Shown here one piece after another: positions 46,388 to 57,583 of a stretch of 64,000 nucleotides of DNA. Origin of the DNA: Pezizomycotina sp. ARF18 (Eukaryota > Ascomycota); the NCBI GenBank assembly GCA_002224055.1, contig AZLU01000107.1, positions 1-64,000 on the forward strand. The letters are read 5' to 3'. How positions within the stretch are numbered: the stretch's first letter is position 1; every line of letters begins with the position of its first letter. The position numbers were made by a program, and so were the translations under genes. Below the pieces are notes generated by a model. The model ran no database searches and was not told where the DNA came from. It worked only from the letters and a program-made list of their open reading frames with translations.

Positions 46388-49300
46388 GGTTATAAGCCCG
46401 ATTAGTAATATATCTTAATAAACTAACTTACTTCTTAATCTTCCTAAATAATATATCTTATAATATCTCTCTTACTAAAGTTTAACGAAGTAAAGCTAAA
46501 GGCTAATCTTACGAACTACCTCGATTAGAGTATAATATAACTACGTTCCTTAAGTATAATAAAGTCTAGAATATTATTAGTAAACACTTAAGGCTACGGT
46601 AGCCGACGTAGAGCCTAATACTAAAGATAAGATAATAACTTAAAGGCGTATACTATTATTAAAGCTTATTATAAGATAGAACTCGACGTATTTATCTATA
46701 ATCTACTAATAGTAGCGCGAATAAGGTATAGAATACTTTAAATTCGGCGTATATCGCTATTACCGCTATTAGTAAGCCTTATATTAGAAAATAACTAAGG
46801 TAGATTTAACTTAAAAATAAAGTCGATATTTAAAGATTTATATAGAAGTATTAAAATCTTATTAGAACGTATAATAAGATATTAGGCTCGATCTTAATAG
46901 AGAAGACTAAGGTAGAGACAGCGAGAAAACGGAGCTAGGTATAGGCTTAAAGAATAATTAGCTATAGTAGAGGCTATTAATCTCGTCTATTAGTAATCTT
47001 AATAGCGACTAGAAACGTTTATTATAAACTTTTAATAGATAACGGATTTAATAGTAAAGGAACTAACCTTTAATATACTTAAAAAGGCGCTACTTATTAA
47101 AAAAGTAAAACGTAAAAATAATATACTAAAGACGTTAGTTTTAAAGATAATAAGGCGCTATTTAAAAGAATAACTAAGGTAAAACCTAAAGAAATAATAA
47201 AAATTTAATAAGTTTAAGAATAAATACTATTAACGATAAGGTTAGATATAAAAAGACTAACTATAGGAAGCGTATAAAAATAAGAAAGATAGCGGTAATA
47301 ACGGGGTATTAAACCTTATAGTATAAACCTTAGTATAAGATATTAGCTCTTAGAAAATAATTTAATAGTTTCTTAACTTAGGCGTATCTTCTTATATAAT
47401 AATAGTAAAAAAAGTATTTTTTACCTATAAACCTCTCTTAAAGCTATAGAATATTATAATTAGTAATAGAGAAGTATTATAGGCTATTAGTACTAGCTTA
47501 GTATTTATAAGGCTTGTAAAGTATAGCGGTAGTCTTATTAAACTTAAAAATACGCTATATGCTCTAAAGATAAAGTATAGCCTATTCTTAATTTCTCGCG
47601 TAAATAAGGTAGAATATATAATAATAATCTAATAAGATAGATATATAATAACTAGACCGAGGCTAAGGATTAAAGCTATTATAAAAAGAACTATAGGAGA
47701 TCTTAGATAAGATTATAATATCTAAGAAAAGTTTAGTTCTTACTACTATATAAGAAGTATATAAACGGCTTAGATATATCGGTAAGAATTATATTAAGTA
47801 AATAATTAAGTATAGAAGCGTTATCGGTATTACTAAAGACGGTAGAGATTTATAGAGCTATATTAACTACGAAGCCTACGGACTTACTAAATTAAAAATA
47901 ATACTAAACCGTAAAAAACCTTAATTAAGTAAGTATAAGCTAATAAAGATAATCTTCTTAGATTTCTATTAATAAACGTATATAAAGAGCCTAGGAGATT
48001 ATATAGGGTTTATTACCTTCCTTAAAGGAAATAGTTAGAAGTTCTAGATCTACTTTATAAAAGATAAAAAGGTAAAAACGATACTCTCATATTTTAATAG
48101 TATTTTTAAGATAGCTAAACGTTAGTTAAACCTTAAGCTTATTAAGCTATAATATAACGGAGGTAAAGAATATACCTTAATCGATAGATACTATAACGAA
48201 GTAGGGATTATAGTTTATATCTTAGCTATATACGTATCTTAATAGAATAGTATACCTAAGAAACTTAATTAGATTTTTATCGATAGATTAAAGGTAATAT
48301 TAGCCGCGTTAGAATTACCGCCGTAGCTATAGATAGAGGCGGTAAATTATTATAATCTAATTTATAATTATACGCTATTAAGACCGTTTAAGGCACTAAA
48401 AAATAATAAATAGATAATACTATAGAAAAGATAGAAAGATAGAACTCTCGATATCTCGAACTTTAGGATATTTAGTAAACTATATTACGTATATATTAGT
48501 AACTTTAAAAGAAGCTAGATAATATTATTAAAAAGATATATTTATAGGCCTAGAGACTTATAATATCTACTAAGTCTAGATCTTACTATTTATAAAATAT
48601 TAATCTATAGAGATATTAGATTCTTAATTAAATCGATTTTAAAATATATAACTTTATAAAGATAATAAAGATCTCTTAAGTATATTAAAAATATTTTAGA
48701 ATAATTTAATCTAAAATAAAATAGCGATAGCGCTAGATTATAATTAAAACTTAACTTCTAATTATTAATTAAATATCTATAAGACGATTACGCTAAAATA
48801 GCTCGAGGATAAGAGTAAAGATCTCGATAATACTAGTCTATAGCTAAGATCTAAGAATATTTACTCTTATAGAGAAAGTTACGTAGATATATAAGAAGAT
48901 CTATAACGATTAATTAAAGATAATAGGCGTATTCTTAGAATTATTAAAAATAAGATCTAGTAGTTAAACTACGAAGATACTCTATAGGCTAGGATACGTT
49001 AGTAAAGATCTAATAGTTATACGCCTTAAAGAAAAGCCTATAAAGGATTAATAATATATATTAATAAACTAGAGCTACTTACCTATAAAAAGGCTATAAG
49101 CTCTATAAACTATAAAAAATAACATATATTATAGATTAAAACTATCCTTAATTAAAGAATAAATATATAAAAATCTATAGATTTTTAAGATCTTCTCCTA
49201 AAAGATAATATCGTCAATAATAAATAAGTATTTAAGTATAAGCGCGATATTATCGATTAGATTATAATATTAAGTTAAGACTAGTTATTTAAGGCTTTAT

Positions 49301-50635
49301 ATAAAAGTAAGAGATTAATTAAAACGAGATATACGTACTAGTAGTTAAGATATTAATAGTAAGGCTATTTTTATATAGTAGCCTAGCTTAATCTTAAATA
49401 TAAGTAGATAAATATAATAACGGCCTTCTTTATCTAAATTAAAGTAAAGAATTATTATTAAGCTTTTAGAAAGGAGTAGAATTAATAAATTAGTTTAATT
49501 AATAAAGACTCTATATAACTTTAAATAGTTATTTTAAAAATAGTATAGAGAACTATCTTAGTTTTTAAATTATTAAAGTTTAAAGTTTATTAGCTTAATA
49601 ATATTTATTTATTAGTAAAGATTAATAGCTAATAATAATTATTTATATTAATAATCTATTAATAGCTAGATCTATAAAATATAAAATAAGATATTTAAGC
49701 GAGATCTTAGTTTATACTTTAAGATAAAGGATATAGAGCTAGTAGTCTATTTTTTAGATATATAAGTAGAACGGACTAGATCTAAAGATCGACGTCGTCT
49801 AGTACTATATTAGTTCGTATATATATAATCGCTCCTTAAGAGATTTAGGCTTAAGGATACCCCGGGATTAGTACTCCTATAAAAAGGGGAGTATCTTTAA
49901 ACAGAAGATTAAGATACTACGCTAATAATATAGTATTAATAGATAGTAGGAAGTTTAATCTATACTCTATTTATTAGACTAACTAATATCTTTATTATTT
50001 AACGCTAAGGTAATATATTAGCGAAATAAACTAAACTTATAAAAAGTAGTAAAAAAGTACTATAATATTAGAAAAGATCTTTAATTGTACGCTTATATAT
50101 TATACCCGTAAGATAGAGGATAAGATACTAGATCTATATATCTATATAAACGCGATTAAGCCGGATATAAGCTTATTCGTAGATTTATTATTAGCTATAT
50201 AGTAATATTTAATAGAATAGCTATCTTATATATTTAAAGAAGTAACGTACTATAGCTATAAGTATATTAAGGTAGAATATATAGCTATAGGGGAGGCTTT
50301 ATAGAAAGCTCTAGGTACTTTAGATATTAAAGGATATATAATAAGCCTTTAAGTTTAAGGCTCTTAATAGTATTAAGATATATATAGATAATTAAAGTAC
50401 TATTAGTATTATAAAGATCTTAAATACTATAGTAGAACTAAGTATATTGATATATAATATTACTTTATAAGGGAACTAGTTTAAAAGGAACTATCGAGCT
50501 CGATATATAAGATTAGAGAATAATATCGTGGATATATTTACTAAACCGCTTATAAAGATATCTTATAATAGCGCTATAAAGGCTATAGATATAAGAAGAT
50601 AGATAAAGATTACTAGTATTATTAATAAAGGAAGA

Positions 50636-50945
50636 TACTAGCTATTAGGTATACTAAAGAGGTATAATAAATCTATAGGTATTAAGGTAATACTTATATA
50701 GCTAAGGAATAAGGAACTTTAGCTAGATATATTAAGATCTTAGCTAGAGATATTAAGGAGATTATAACGATAAGGCTCTATAAGCTATCGAGGTAGACTA
50801 TATATATTATATTAAGATTATAGTATTATTAGTTTATTATATAGTATCGTATATTCCCTCAGTTAGTCTAGTTAGTTTATAGTTAAATCTACAAGTTCGA
50901 TCCCATCCTATATTATTAGATATTATACCATAATCTGCGCCAGCA
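50636..50945 (+). repeat. Right LTR
   Basis: 310 bp, starting TACTAG and ending CGCCAGCA. It differs from the left LTR mainly by transitions and is followed by the AAGGA target duplication at 50946-50950. Confidence 0.85.
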
Positions 50946-50950
50946 AAGGA

Positions 50951-51240
50951 TATGTATAGAATTGAATACTCACCATATCTCAAACTTCTATTTGATCCTT
51001 TGACGACCTCAACATTCTCGAAGCCACCTTATCCTCTCTGGCTTTCAGTGTAAATCTCTCCGTGACGCTCTCGTAGCGATGAAAGTCGACGACGACGGTA
51101 ACGGCGTAGTAACGTTCCTGTTGATAACGATGTCCTCTTCTGGAACAAGAAAATCTGTTTGTGTAGCTTTTCGCGTCGGAGGAGGAGGGGCGCTGATAAC
51201 ATGTTTGATTTTTTTTTGTTTAAGATGGCGCGAGGCATCG
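50951..51240 (-). CDS. Host gene split by a retroelement, 5' part
   Basis: Minus-strand coding sequence directly beyond the right LTR. It reads ERYYAVTVVVDFHRYESVTE then RFTLKAREDKVASRMLRSSK and KDQIEV near 51000, ending at a good donor (ATATG|GTGAGTATTC, about 50975). The donor faces the element, and the matching branch site and acceptor lie on its other side near 46012-46025, so the insertion is intronic. In other frames the same DNA reads VPEEDIVINRNVTTPLPSSS, so the frame here is uncertain. The start may lie near 51238 (MPRAILNKKK) or further upstream. It belongs with the exons at 43769-46070. Confidence 0.4.
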
Positions 51241-51822
51241 TGGGCCTTTTCGCAATAGGAGGGCGTCGGTTAGGGTCCGGGGGGGGAACCGTCGAGCTCT
51301 AGGTAGCGTTCACTGGCACCGTCGTAGAATCAGATCCTTTGGGGAGCAACACACAAACAACGATGGAGCCCTTTAAAGCCGTAAAATGATAGATAAAGTA
51401 AACTGAGATCTTGGGAATCAAGTAGAAGAGGACTCACCTTAATATTATTGGACGCTTGTTTGTAAGGGATGATGTCCTACTAGTGAACACGGCAAACAAC
51501 GAGGAACAACCGTGGAGAGTCGAGAAGGGGGGTAGGGAAAGCAGAAGAATAATTTTCCTATCGTGATGATTATGAGATATCACGATTGTTGCTATGTTGC
51601 TAATGTTGTTGTTGTTGTTGTTGTTGTGTTGGGTACAGTGGTTAGTTGTTTGCAGTTTTCGTGACAAGTTGTAATTTGTCCGCGTAGAAAAAATTTTGGC
51701 GAGGGAAAAAAAAAAATAAACGAAAATTACAAATAAAAATAAATAAATAAATAAATAAATAAGAATGGGAGCCCTGCTCCAGCTACTTACTACATATAAG
51801 GTTACTCTCAACTCCACTAATG
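51241..51822. promoter_or_regulatory. Divergent intergenic region with simple repeats
   Basis: Lies between a minus-strand and a plus-strand gene and so probably holds both promoters. It contains a GTT trinucleotide run at about 51607-51627 and an AAAT tetranucleotide run at about 51735-51762. The minus-strand frame 51434-51817 that spans them is low complexity (poly-Asn, Phe-rich) and not a gene. Confidence 0.4.
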
Positions 51823-52334
51823 CGCGCTAAACGTGGCGCTCTCAACCGTCTCACTTGCTGCACCTCCGCGCTTACAATCCCTCACCATCCGCGAATGTTA
51901 TTGGAACTCGAAGCGCGGCGGTATCCCCGCGCATGCGAGGCTGGTGCTCGGGTTCGACACTCGAGACCGGTTATCGAGCTTGAAGCAGCTAAAAAAACGC
52001 TTCTCCGCGTCCGTCGCACACTGCCTCACACATCCCCCCCGCGCCGGGTTTTGCCGGTAGATATGGAGGAGCTATTCACGGAACAAGTATGCAAGTTGGA
52101 ATACGTATCGAGTTGCAACGTGTACTTTGAGCAGTTACGGGGCGGATGTCGAGATTAAACACGTCTCCCAGTTACATTTCTTTATCACTCTGCGCGGCGT
52201 CCTCGAACTACCTCCTCAACTTTCTCCGATGAAGACGAACTGGAAACCTGGAGCGACGTGTTCCTCATTATCCAATATATCTCCACGCTCGAAGGATATA
52301 TTTAGAATTGCCTCGGTTTACGCGACGAAGAAGG
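51820..52334 (+). pseudogene. Leucine-rich coding fragment interrupted by a Tc1 element
   Basis: Protein-like plus-strand sequence: VALSTVSLAAPPRLQSLTIR, ECYWNSKRGG, GFDTRDRLSSLKQLKKR, then in another frame DMEELFTEQVCKLEYVSSCN, and in a third SYGADVEIKHVSQLHFFITL, RGVLELPPQ. The first part resembles the leucine-rich region of fungal F-box proteins (LQSLTIREC), which is a weak resemblance only. The stretch runs directly into the left inverted repeat of a Tc1 element at 52335. Beyond the element (53688 onward) no clear continuation was found. At least two frame changes occur. Confidence 0.4.
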
Positions 52335-52336
52335 TA

Positions 52337-52374
52337 CAGTCAGTTGACATAATTGTTGGGACACTTGCCTAATT
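52337..52374 (+). repeat. Left terminal inverted repeat of the Tc1 element
   Basis: 38 bases matching the reverse complement of 53648-53685 without mismatch, starting CAGTCAGTTGACATAATTGT. Confidence 0.9.
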
Positions 52375-53647
52375 GGGAAGCGAAACACCTCAAATCTATC
52401 AACCCCACGATGCAGAAAATGTCTAATTACAAGGTCTAGAGCTATAATATAGCTATAAAATTAAAATAAATGCAATCTAGATATATATCTATAAATTTAC
52501 AAGTTTAGTACTTAGTATAGCCCCCCTTATTCTTTATAACAGGCGTCAACCCGTTACAACCAGCTATCGCATAGCTTATTAACTACTTAATATCAATAGC
52601 CCCATTCGGCCTGTACTGCCTCCTATAGCTCGTCCTCTATATAAGGCCGTTCAGAAGGATCTAAGGCCCTAAACCGACGGCGTAGACGCGCCTTTAGTAT
52701 CGCCACAAGTTCTCAATAGGATTAAGATCCGGACTATTCGTAACCCAATCTAGCTTTAAAATCTCATTATCATCAACCACTCTTACGCGTACTTCCGCGA
52801 TAAATTAATGCCCGTCATCTATAAATAGTACTCCTACATCGTCTACGCCTAGATCGTCGTAAAATAGAAGGAATTTCGGGTCTAATACTTCGTCGACGTA
52901 CTGCCGCATATTAAAACCGAGCCGATCCGTCTTACTCGTACGTTCCTCAGGCGTACGCCGTCTACAGCGTACGATAGGGCCCTTCCGGCCATACGTAATG
53001 CATGCCATATCATAATCGACGTTTTAGGCGTTTTAAAGGCCGGCGTAAGATATTTTTTTATTATATTATCGTCAGTAGCGCGTCGACGTACATTTTGCCG
53101 AGTTTAACGCATTATATATAGCCGTCTCGTCACTCCAACGATATTCCTCGCGTCCATTATATTATCGTCCTTATGTTGTAGACATAGGGCAAGCCTAGCG
53201 GCCTCCTTCTCTGCGTCTAGCCATGGCTTTTTAACAGATATCTACACCTTAATACCGTGCCTTTATAATATTCGGTCGATAGTACGCGGAGAGACCTTAA
53301 GGTCGGTACACCGCGTTATTTTAGCTAACGTATTAAATAGATAATCGTCAGTATATGTATAATACGGCGTACGTTATGTTTAGTAAGTAGGTAACGTCTA
53401 CCGCTCGAGGGGAGGACGTCAAATAGGCCCGTAGATATATAACGGGAAACGACACGTTAGCATATACTACTTAAGTGACCGAGTATATCTCGTATTTAGC
53501 GATACGAGCATCCTAGCGCCGTATAATAAATAATTTCTACTCGCTGACTTATATTAAGCGTTTTCCTGGCATTTTATATGGTTGTTGTTATTGATGAGGC
53601 ATCGCGATGCGGCGCGTCCGATATTAGATGTGGGAAATTCGCTTCTA

Positions 53648-53685
53648 AATTAGGCAAGTGTCCCAACAATTATGTCAACTGACTG
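53648..53685 (-). repeat. Right terminal inverted repeat of the Tc1 element
   Basis: 38 bases, the exact inverted copy of 52337-52374, followed by the TA target dinucleotide. Confidence 0.9.
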
Positions 53686-53687
53686 TA

Positions 53688-55300
53688 CGCGATGGATGTG
53701 CATGATCCGTCGCGAATCTCCTCTTGGTATCATGGTGTGGTACCCGAAATAAGGAGGATATAATGGGATTATGCGAGATGATACTGTTCTTTGAGAAGAA
53801 GATGCGCGGGAGGAGGCGTTGGGTGTTGTGAAGATGGGGAATCGTTAGGTGGAGGTCGTGGAGAAGGTTGTTGAGAGGGGGGATTGCAGGTCAGGCGTTG
53901 ATAATAATTCCCCTGTTTTCTTTCCGGCCGTTTGAACGTTGCTGTATAGCACAGTCGGCTATCGACGCTTAGACGACAAGCGGGTAAGGCTGAGTATGGC
54001 TCAGGATTTCTCATTTTATCCATATCATTTATCGCGGAGAGAAGGCGGTCCTGCAGATCGCCACTGCAGCGTCTGAAACGAGAGAAGTCGTCGAAGCTCG
54101 ATATTTTAGCCTACTGAAACGGGTCGGATCGAAGCGGGTACCGATATAGAGACTTAACGGATATAATAGAACTTAAGTACTCTCTAACCAGAATAACTAA
54201 TAACGGGTGCAAAAAGTAGATAACCTAAAACCTAGAATGCTGCCGTAAAATAGTGCCAGCCTCACGAGATTCGAGGCTTTAGTTTTATAACCACTGTTGT
54301 TCCCTACATCTTTCTAGAATAAGGATTACCCCTCGATCGGTTTATAATCCTTCATTCGCTACCGCTTTAAGAAAGTATTTTGCAGCTAGGGCGCCGGCTT
54401 CGATCGAGAAGAACAGCTACTTTAATATTATTGGGGAACCTAAACACTATCCGGAAAAACGATTATAGATATACAGGCTGTTTTAGTAGTATATATTCCG
54501 TAAACGGACGTGAGATAGACCCATAAAGGTACTTTATATGGACTTTAGCACGACGCTCCAAGAGTTCAACTAATTCTAAAGCTTTTATCCTAAATATTAT
54601 TTATACAGGTAAATAAAAGTAGAGAAACGTTCAACGGATCTAATAAACTTCTAGAACTTCTTTAATTATAAAATATCCTCCGTATCCCACCGGATCTACT
54701 TTTCGTTCCACATACTCAATCATTCGTTCTTTTATATATTCATACATTCATTCAAAACTAGATATTCAACTATTCCTTCTTTTTCGATATTTTCCTTCGC
54801 TTCTAGTCTTTCTTTAATAAAATAACATTTCTGTTCTCTTTACGCAGCTCTTTGCTTTCGATAGATATTACTCGTTCGAACTTATCCTCATACTAGTATC
54901 AGAATTCCTTTCGTTTTTTCTTCTTCCTATACTAAGTCTAGGCCCGGTCCTAATCAGCGTTTTTTCTTTGCTATCCTTCTCTTTCTTACTCTATTTCGCT
55001 TTACGATCGTTTTACTCTGTTGCGTTTACTTTTGCCTACTTTCATTTCTAAATTAGCGATCTCCAATAACTTTCGCTTCCCGTAAATCTCTCGTATTTTA
55101 CTATACTTTATTATTCTTATCGCGAGCCCTTTTCGTATCTATCTCCTTCCTGCACTTACCCTCGCGATACATACAAGCTTACGTTTATAAAAAAAAACCC
55201 ACCCCTTTAACCTCCCGCACTCCCCTGTACCCTTACGCTCGCAGCCCCTAGCCTACTCCCCTCAATCGTGCTCGCTACCCGCGCACCGGATACGCCGAAT
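53688..55300. other. Partly AT-rich, gene-free region
   Basis: The frame at 53769-54023 (-) is Pro/Ser-rich with a plausible KRPERKQGNYYQRLTCNPPS segment but has no start context or motif. From about 54100 the DNA becomes AT-rich, with many TA dinucleotides and no long frames, consistent with RIP-affected old repeat sequence whose identity is lost. From 55190 to 55300 it is C-rich and leads into the CAP-like gene. Confidence 0.45.
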
Positions 55301-55930
55301 ACGTCCCGGCTTCACCTATAGCGATCACACCGGCCCCTCACCATAACTCCCAAATAATCTCTAGCATCCTCTCCGCCCACAACGCCGCCCGCTCCGCCTG
55401 CAGCGTCCCGCCACTCCAATAGGACTCCTCTCTCGCATCCCAAGCCCAGCGCTACGCAAACACCTGCCACCGCGGCGACGAAGGCCGCCTCGGCGGTACC
55501 GGCATCGACGGAAAATTTTTAAGGACCGGCCTAACAAACGATCCCGGCGCTATGGTAACGGAACGATTCGTAAATAATGAGATTGGTCGGTTTCCGTATG
55601 GAGAGCCGCGGTTAATGACGCGTGGGCGCACTACACGCAGGTTGTTTGGAAGGGTACGAGGCGTGTCGGGTGCGGTATTGCGAATTGCGGGAATACGGAG
55701 GACGGGCCGCATACGCTTTATATGGACTGCGGGTATTATCCTGGGGGTAATATACACGGTGAGTATACTGCGAACGTATTGAGGCCGGATCACGGCGGTA
55801 ATGGTGGAATTATGGGAATCGTTCGCCGAGTTACGGGAATGATCGGGGTGGTTCGGCGGGAATTACGGGAACGATAACGATAATGATAACGATCGCTCGT
55901 CGAACTACCGTAATCAGTCCCCGAACTTAG
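55300..55930 (+). pseudogene. RIP-damaged CAP/PR-1 paralogue
   Basis: A second CAP-domain gene, in opposite orientation to the one at 19538-21220. The plus strand reads SQIISSILSAHNAARSACSV, PPLQ, then a TAG where the family has Trp (TGG to TAG, a RIP-type change). DSSLASQAQRYANTCHRGDE and LTNDPGAMVTE follow. In shifted frames come HYTQVVWKGTRRVGCGIANC, LYMDCGYYPGGNIHGEYTAN and VLRPDHGGNGG, then a Gly/Asn/Asp tail (GGNYGNDNDNDNDRSSNYRN). The motif order and tail type match the first CAP gene closely. Because the copy lies within AT-rich sequence and has a Trp-to-stop change, it is probably dead, unlike its partner. One or two frame changes add to the damage. Confidence 0.7.
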
Positions 55931-56235
55931 GCATACAAACTGACAAAAATGAACGCAGAAATCGGAAGCATGCTATGGTTCCGGAACATATTCCAAAGAT
56001 TAATAGTTATAGATTTAATCGAATACTATAATATTTTTAAAGCCAATCTAGTAACGAGGTAAAACGAACGCGATAGCTTTTAATATAGTAGTATATTTAG
56101 ATTTATTGATAACTACTTAAAGCTAACGAGTATATATTAGTTTCTATATAAATAAATATAGGTTTATATAAAATAGTAGCTGAGTTATTTATCGTCGTAT
56201 AGGAAATATTTTTAAAGGGGATAAAGATAAACTAC

Positions 56236-56266
<31 letters not shown>

Positions 56267-57583
56267 TATAAAATAAAATAAAATAAAAATTAAAGATTTT
56301 TTAAGTTCGGCTAATTTTTAAAGCTGCTACGCTTACTATATTCGTTATATACTTTTTTTTATTAATACTACGTAGTTTAAATCCATATATCTAGATTTAA
56401 ACCTAGTTTATTAAATATATTATTATCTACCGTTACTTAAATCTTAAGGTTCGTTTCTAGTTTCTTTTATAAGGTAGATAGAAGTATACTTTTATTATGT
56501 AACGGTATTTTATTTTGTCTCGTCCCTTTATTCTTTTTTTTTCTTAGCTAGATAATTACCGCCGCGGGGCTGAGGAACGGGTATCGGTCTTGTATCCATT
56601 GATTCTTCTTTTCTCATTTTAAAAAAAAAATAGAAGCTCGTCATGCCGCTGGATGTATGTGATGTAAACGTCTTCTCATAAAAGAACAATCAATAGCAAT
56701 GTAAATAATGTTACAAATTCTTTTTTTTCAAGCGATCGGGGCTCTGAAGAGACGGCTGGCTGCGGTTACCTTTGTCCGCTTCATGACTATTGTTGCGGCT
56801 TGTAGAATACAAGCTTGAGGTTTCTAAACGCAGAAATTCGAGATATATATGACGACACTTTTCTGTACGTGAAGCCCTTGCCCTCAGATGGAACCCTTTC
56901 AGTCTATATTTTTCTTCGCAAGAGTCCTCTGCCTCGTCCTTTTCCCCTCCTTGCCTCTAAGATATCTTGTTCGACGTCAGCTAAATAACTGACGCTATCG
57001 TAATTCCTTGTATCGTTATATTATTCGTATTGATTCTATTCCCTTTCGCAAGAAACATCTCGCACGACTTTCAGAACTAGGCTTGAGTTTCCGTGCTTTG
57101 CTTTGATGCAGGGAAATAAAAATTTAATGTATCAGTAAAAGACAAACCGATATATCAAAGTCACGTGTGTTTTTTTTTTTAATCACCGGCGGCTAAGTTC
57201 ATTGCTGTTGCTTCTGGGAAAAGGCCGTGAAGTTGAAGAGACGGTTAGGGATGTATGCATGGTATTAACGAATGAAGGGCTAGGCTCATGAAGACGCTTA
57301 AGGGGATAGTCACTGATAGCAGAGGTATTAGATTGTATTGCCCCCCAATCTAATTGATCATGACTAGACCACGACAGTAACGATGAATACGAAGTTTATT
57401 GGTAAGGCCCGATCGCTTTCATATTACAATCTTGCCCCGACGGTGGTACCTGTGATGTAAGCGGCGCCTAGCTTCGCGTTAGGCTTGTCTAGCCCAAGTT
57501 CGAATACCTTGGTATTAAAAAAATATACTATTACTATTACTTCTGTTGCGTATATCTATCTGGCTCTCAAGATTACGGGTCGT
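55931..57583. other. AT-rich region grading into normal intergenic DNA
   Basis: 55960-56560 is strongly AT-rich with long T and A runs (about 56230-56265) and no frames, probably a RIP-affected repeat of unknown type. From 56600 to 57583 composition returns to normal, with no supported gene. This part is the 3' side of the minus-strand PI-PLC-like gene. Confidence 0.45.

Larger units (their letters stand above)
46076..50945 (+). mobile_element. Ty1/Copia LTR retrotransposon, RIP-destroyed fossil
   Basis: A complete-length (4870 bp) but thoroughly broken element, in plus orientation, now extremely AT-rich and without any long open frame. LTRs are 46076-46387 (312 bp) and 50636-50945 (310 bp). 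The order of recognisable remnants is that of Copia: integrase-side sequence in the middle, reverse-transcriptase traces at about 49200-49760 (including a remnant of the Y-V-D-D-L-L-I type core), and RNase H-end traces at about 50440-50560. Differences between the LTRs are almost all transitions, as RIP would produce, so LTR divergence overstates age. Exact target duplications and few indels suggest a fairly recent insertion that was then inactivated. It sits in an apparent intron of the flanking minus-strand gene. Confidence 0.88.
52335..53687 (-). mobile_element. Tc1/mariner-type DNA transposon with perfect 38-bp inverted repeats
   Basis: The ends CAGTCAGTTGACATAATTGT plus the next 18 bases are repeated exactly and inverted at the right end. 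After two mismatches, similarity continues for about eight more bases. A TA dinucleotide flanks each side, the family's target duplication. The transposase lies on the minus strand and is decayed. Near the N-terminal side (about 53300) reads CTDLKVSPRTIDRIL, a helix-turn-helix remnant, then KKPWLDAEKEAARLALCLQH. EEYRWSDETAIY (about 53125) carries the first catalytic Asp region. LFIDDGH lies near 52810 and DWVTNSPDLNPIENLW near 52690-52750, the Tc1 D-E-D/E signature region. Many stops with RIP-like transitions interrupt it. About 1.35 kb, standard for the family. Confidence 0.9.

Noticed and set aside
51434-51817. 127-codon minus-strand frame with poly-Asn and a Phe-rich segment
   Set aside because: The open frame comes from GTT and AAAT simple repeats; no protein-like region remains outside them.
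56200-56300. A/T runs as a possible telomere or centromere signal
   Set aside because: There are no TTAGGG-type units. The runs are part of a general AT-rich block of RIP type.
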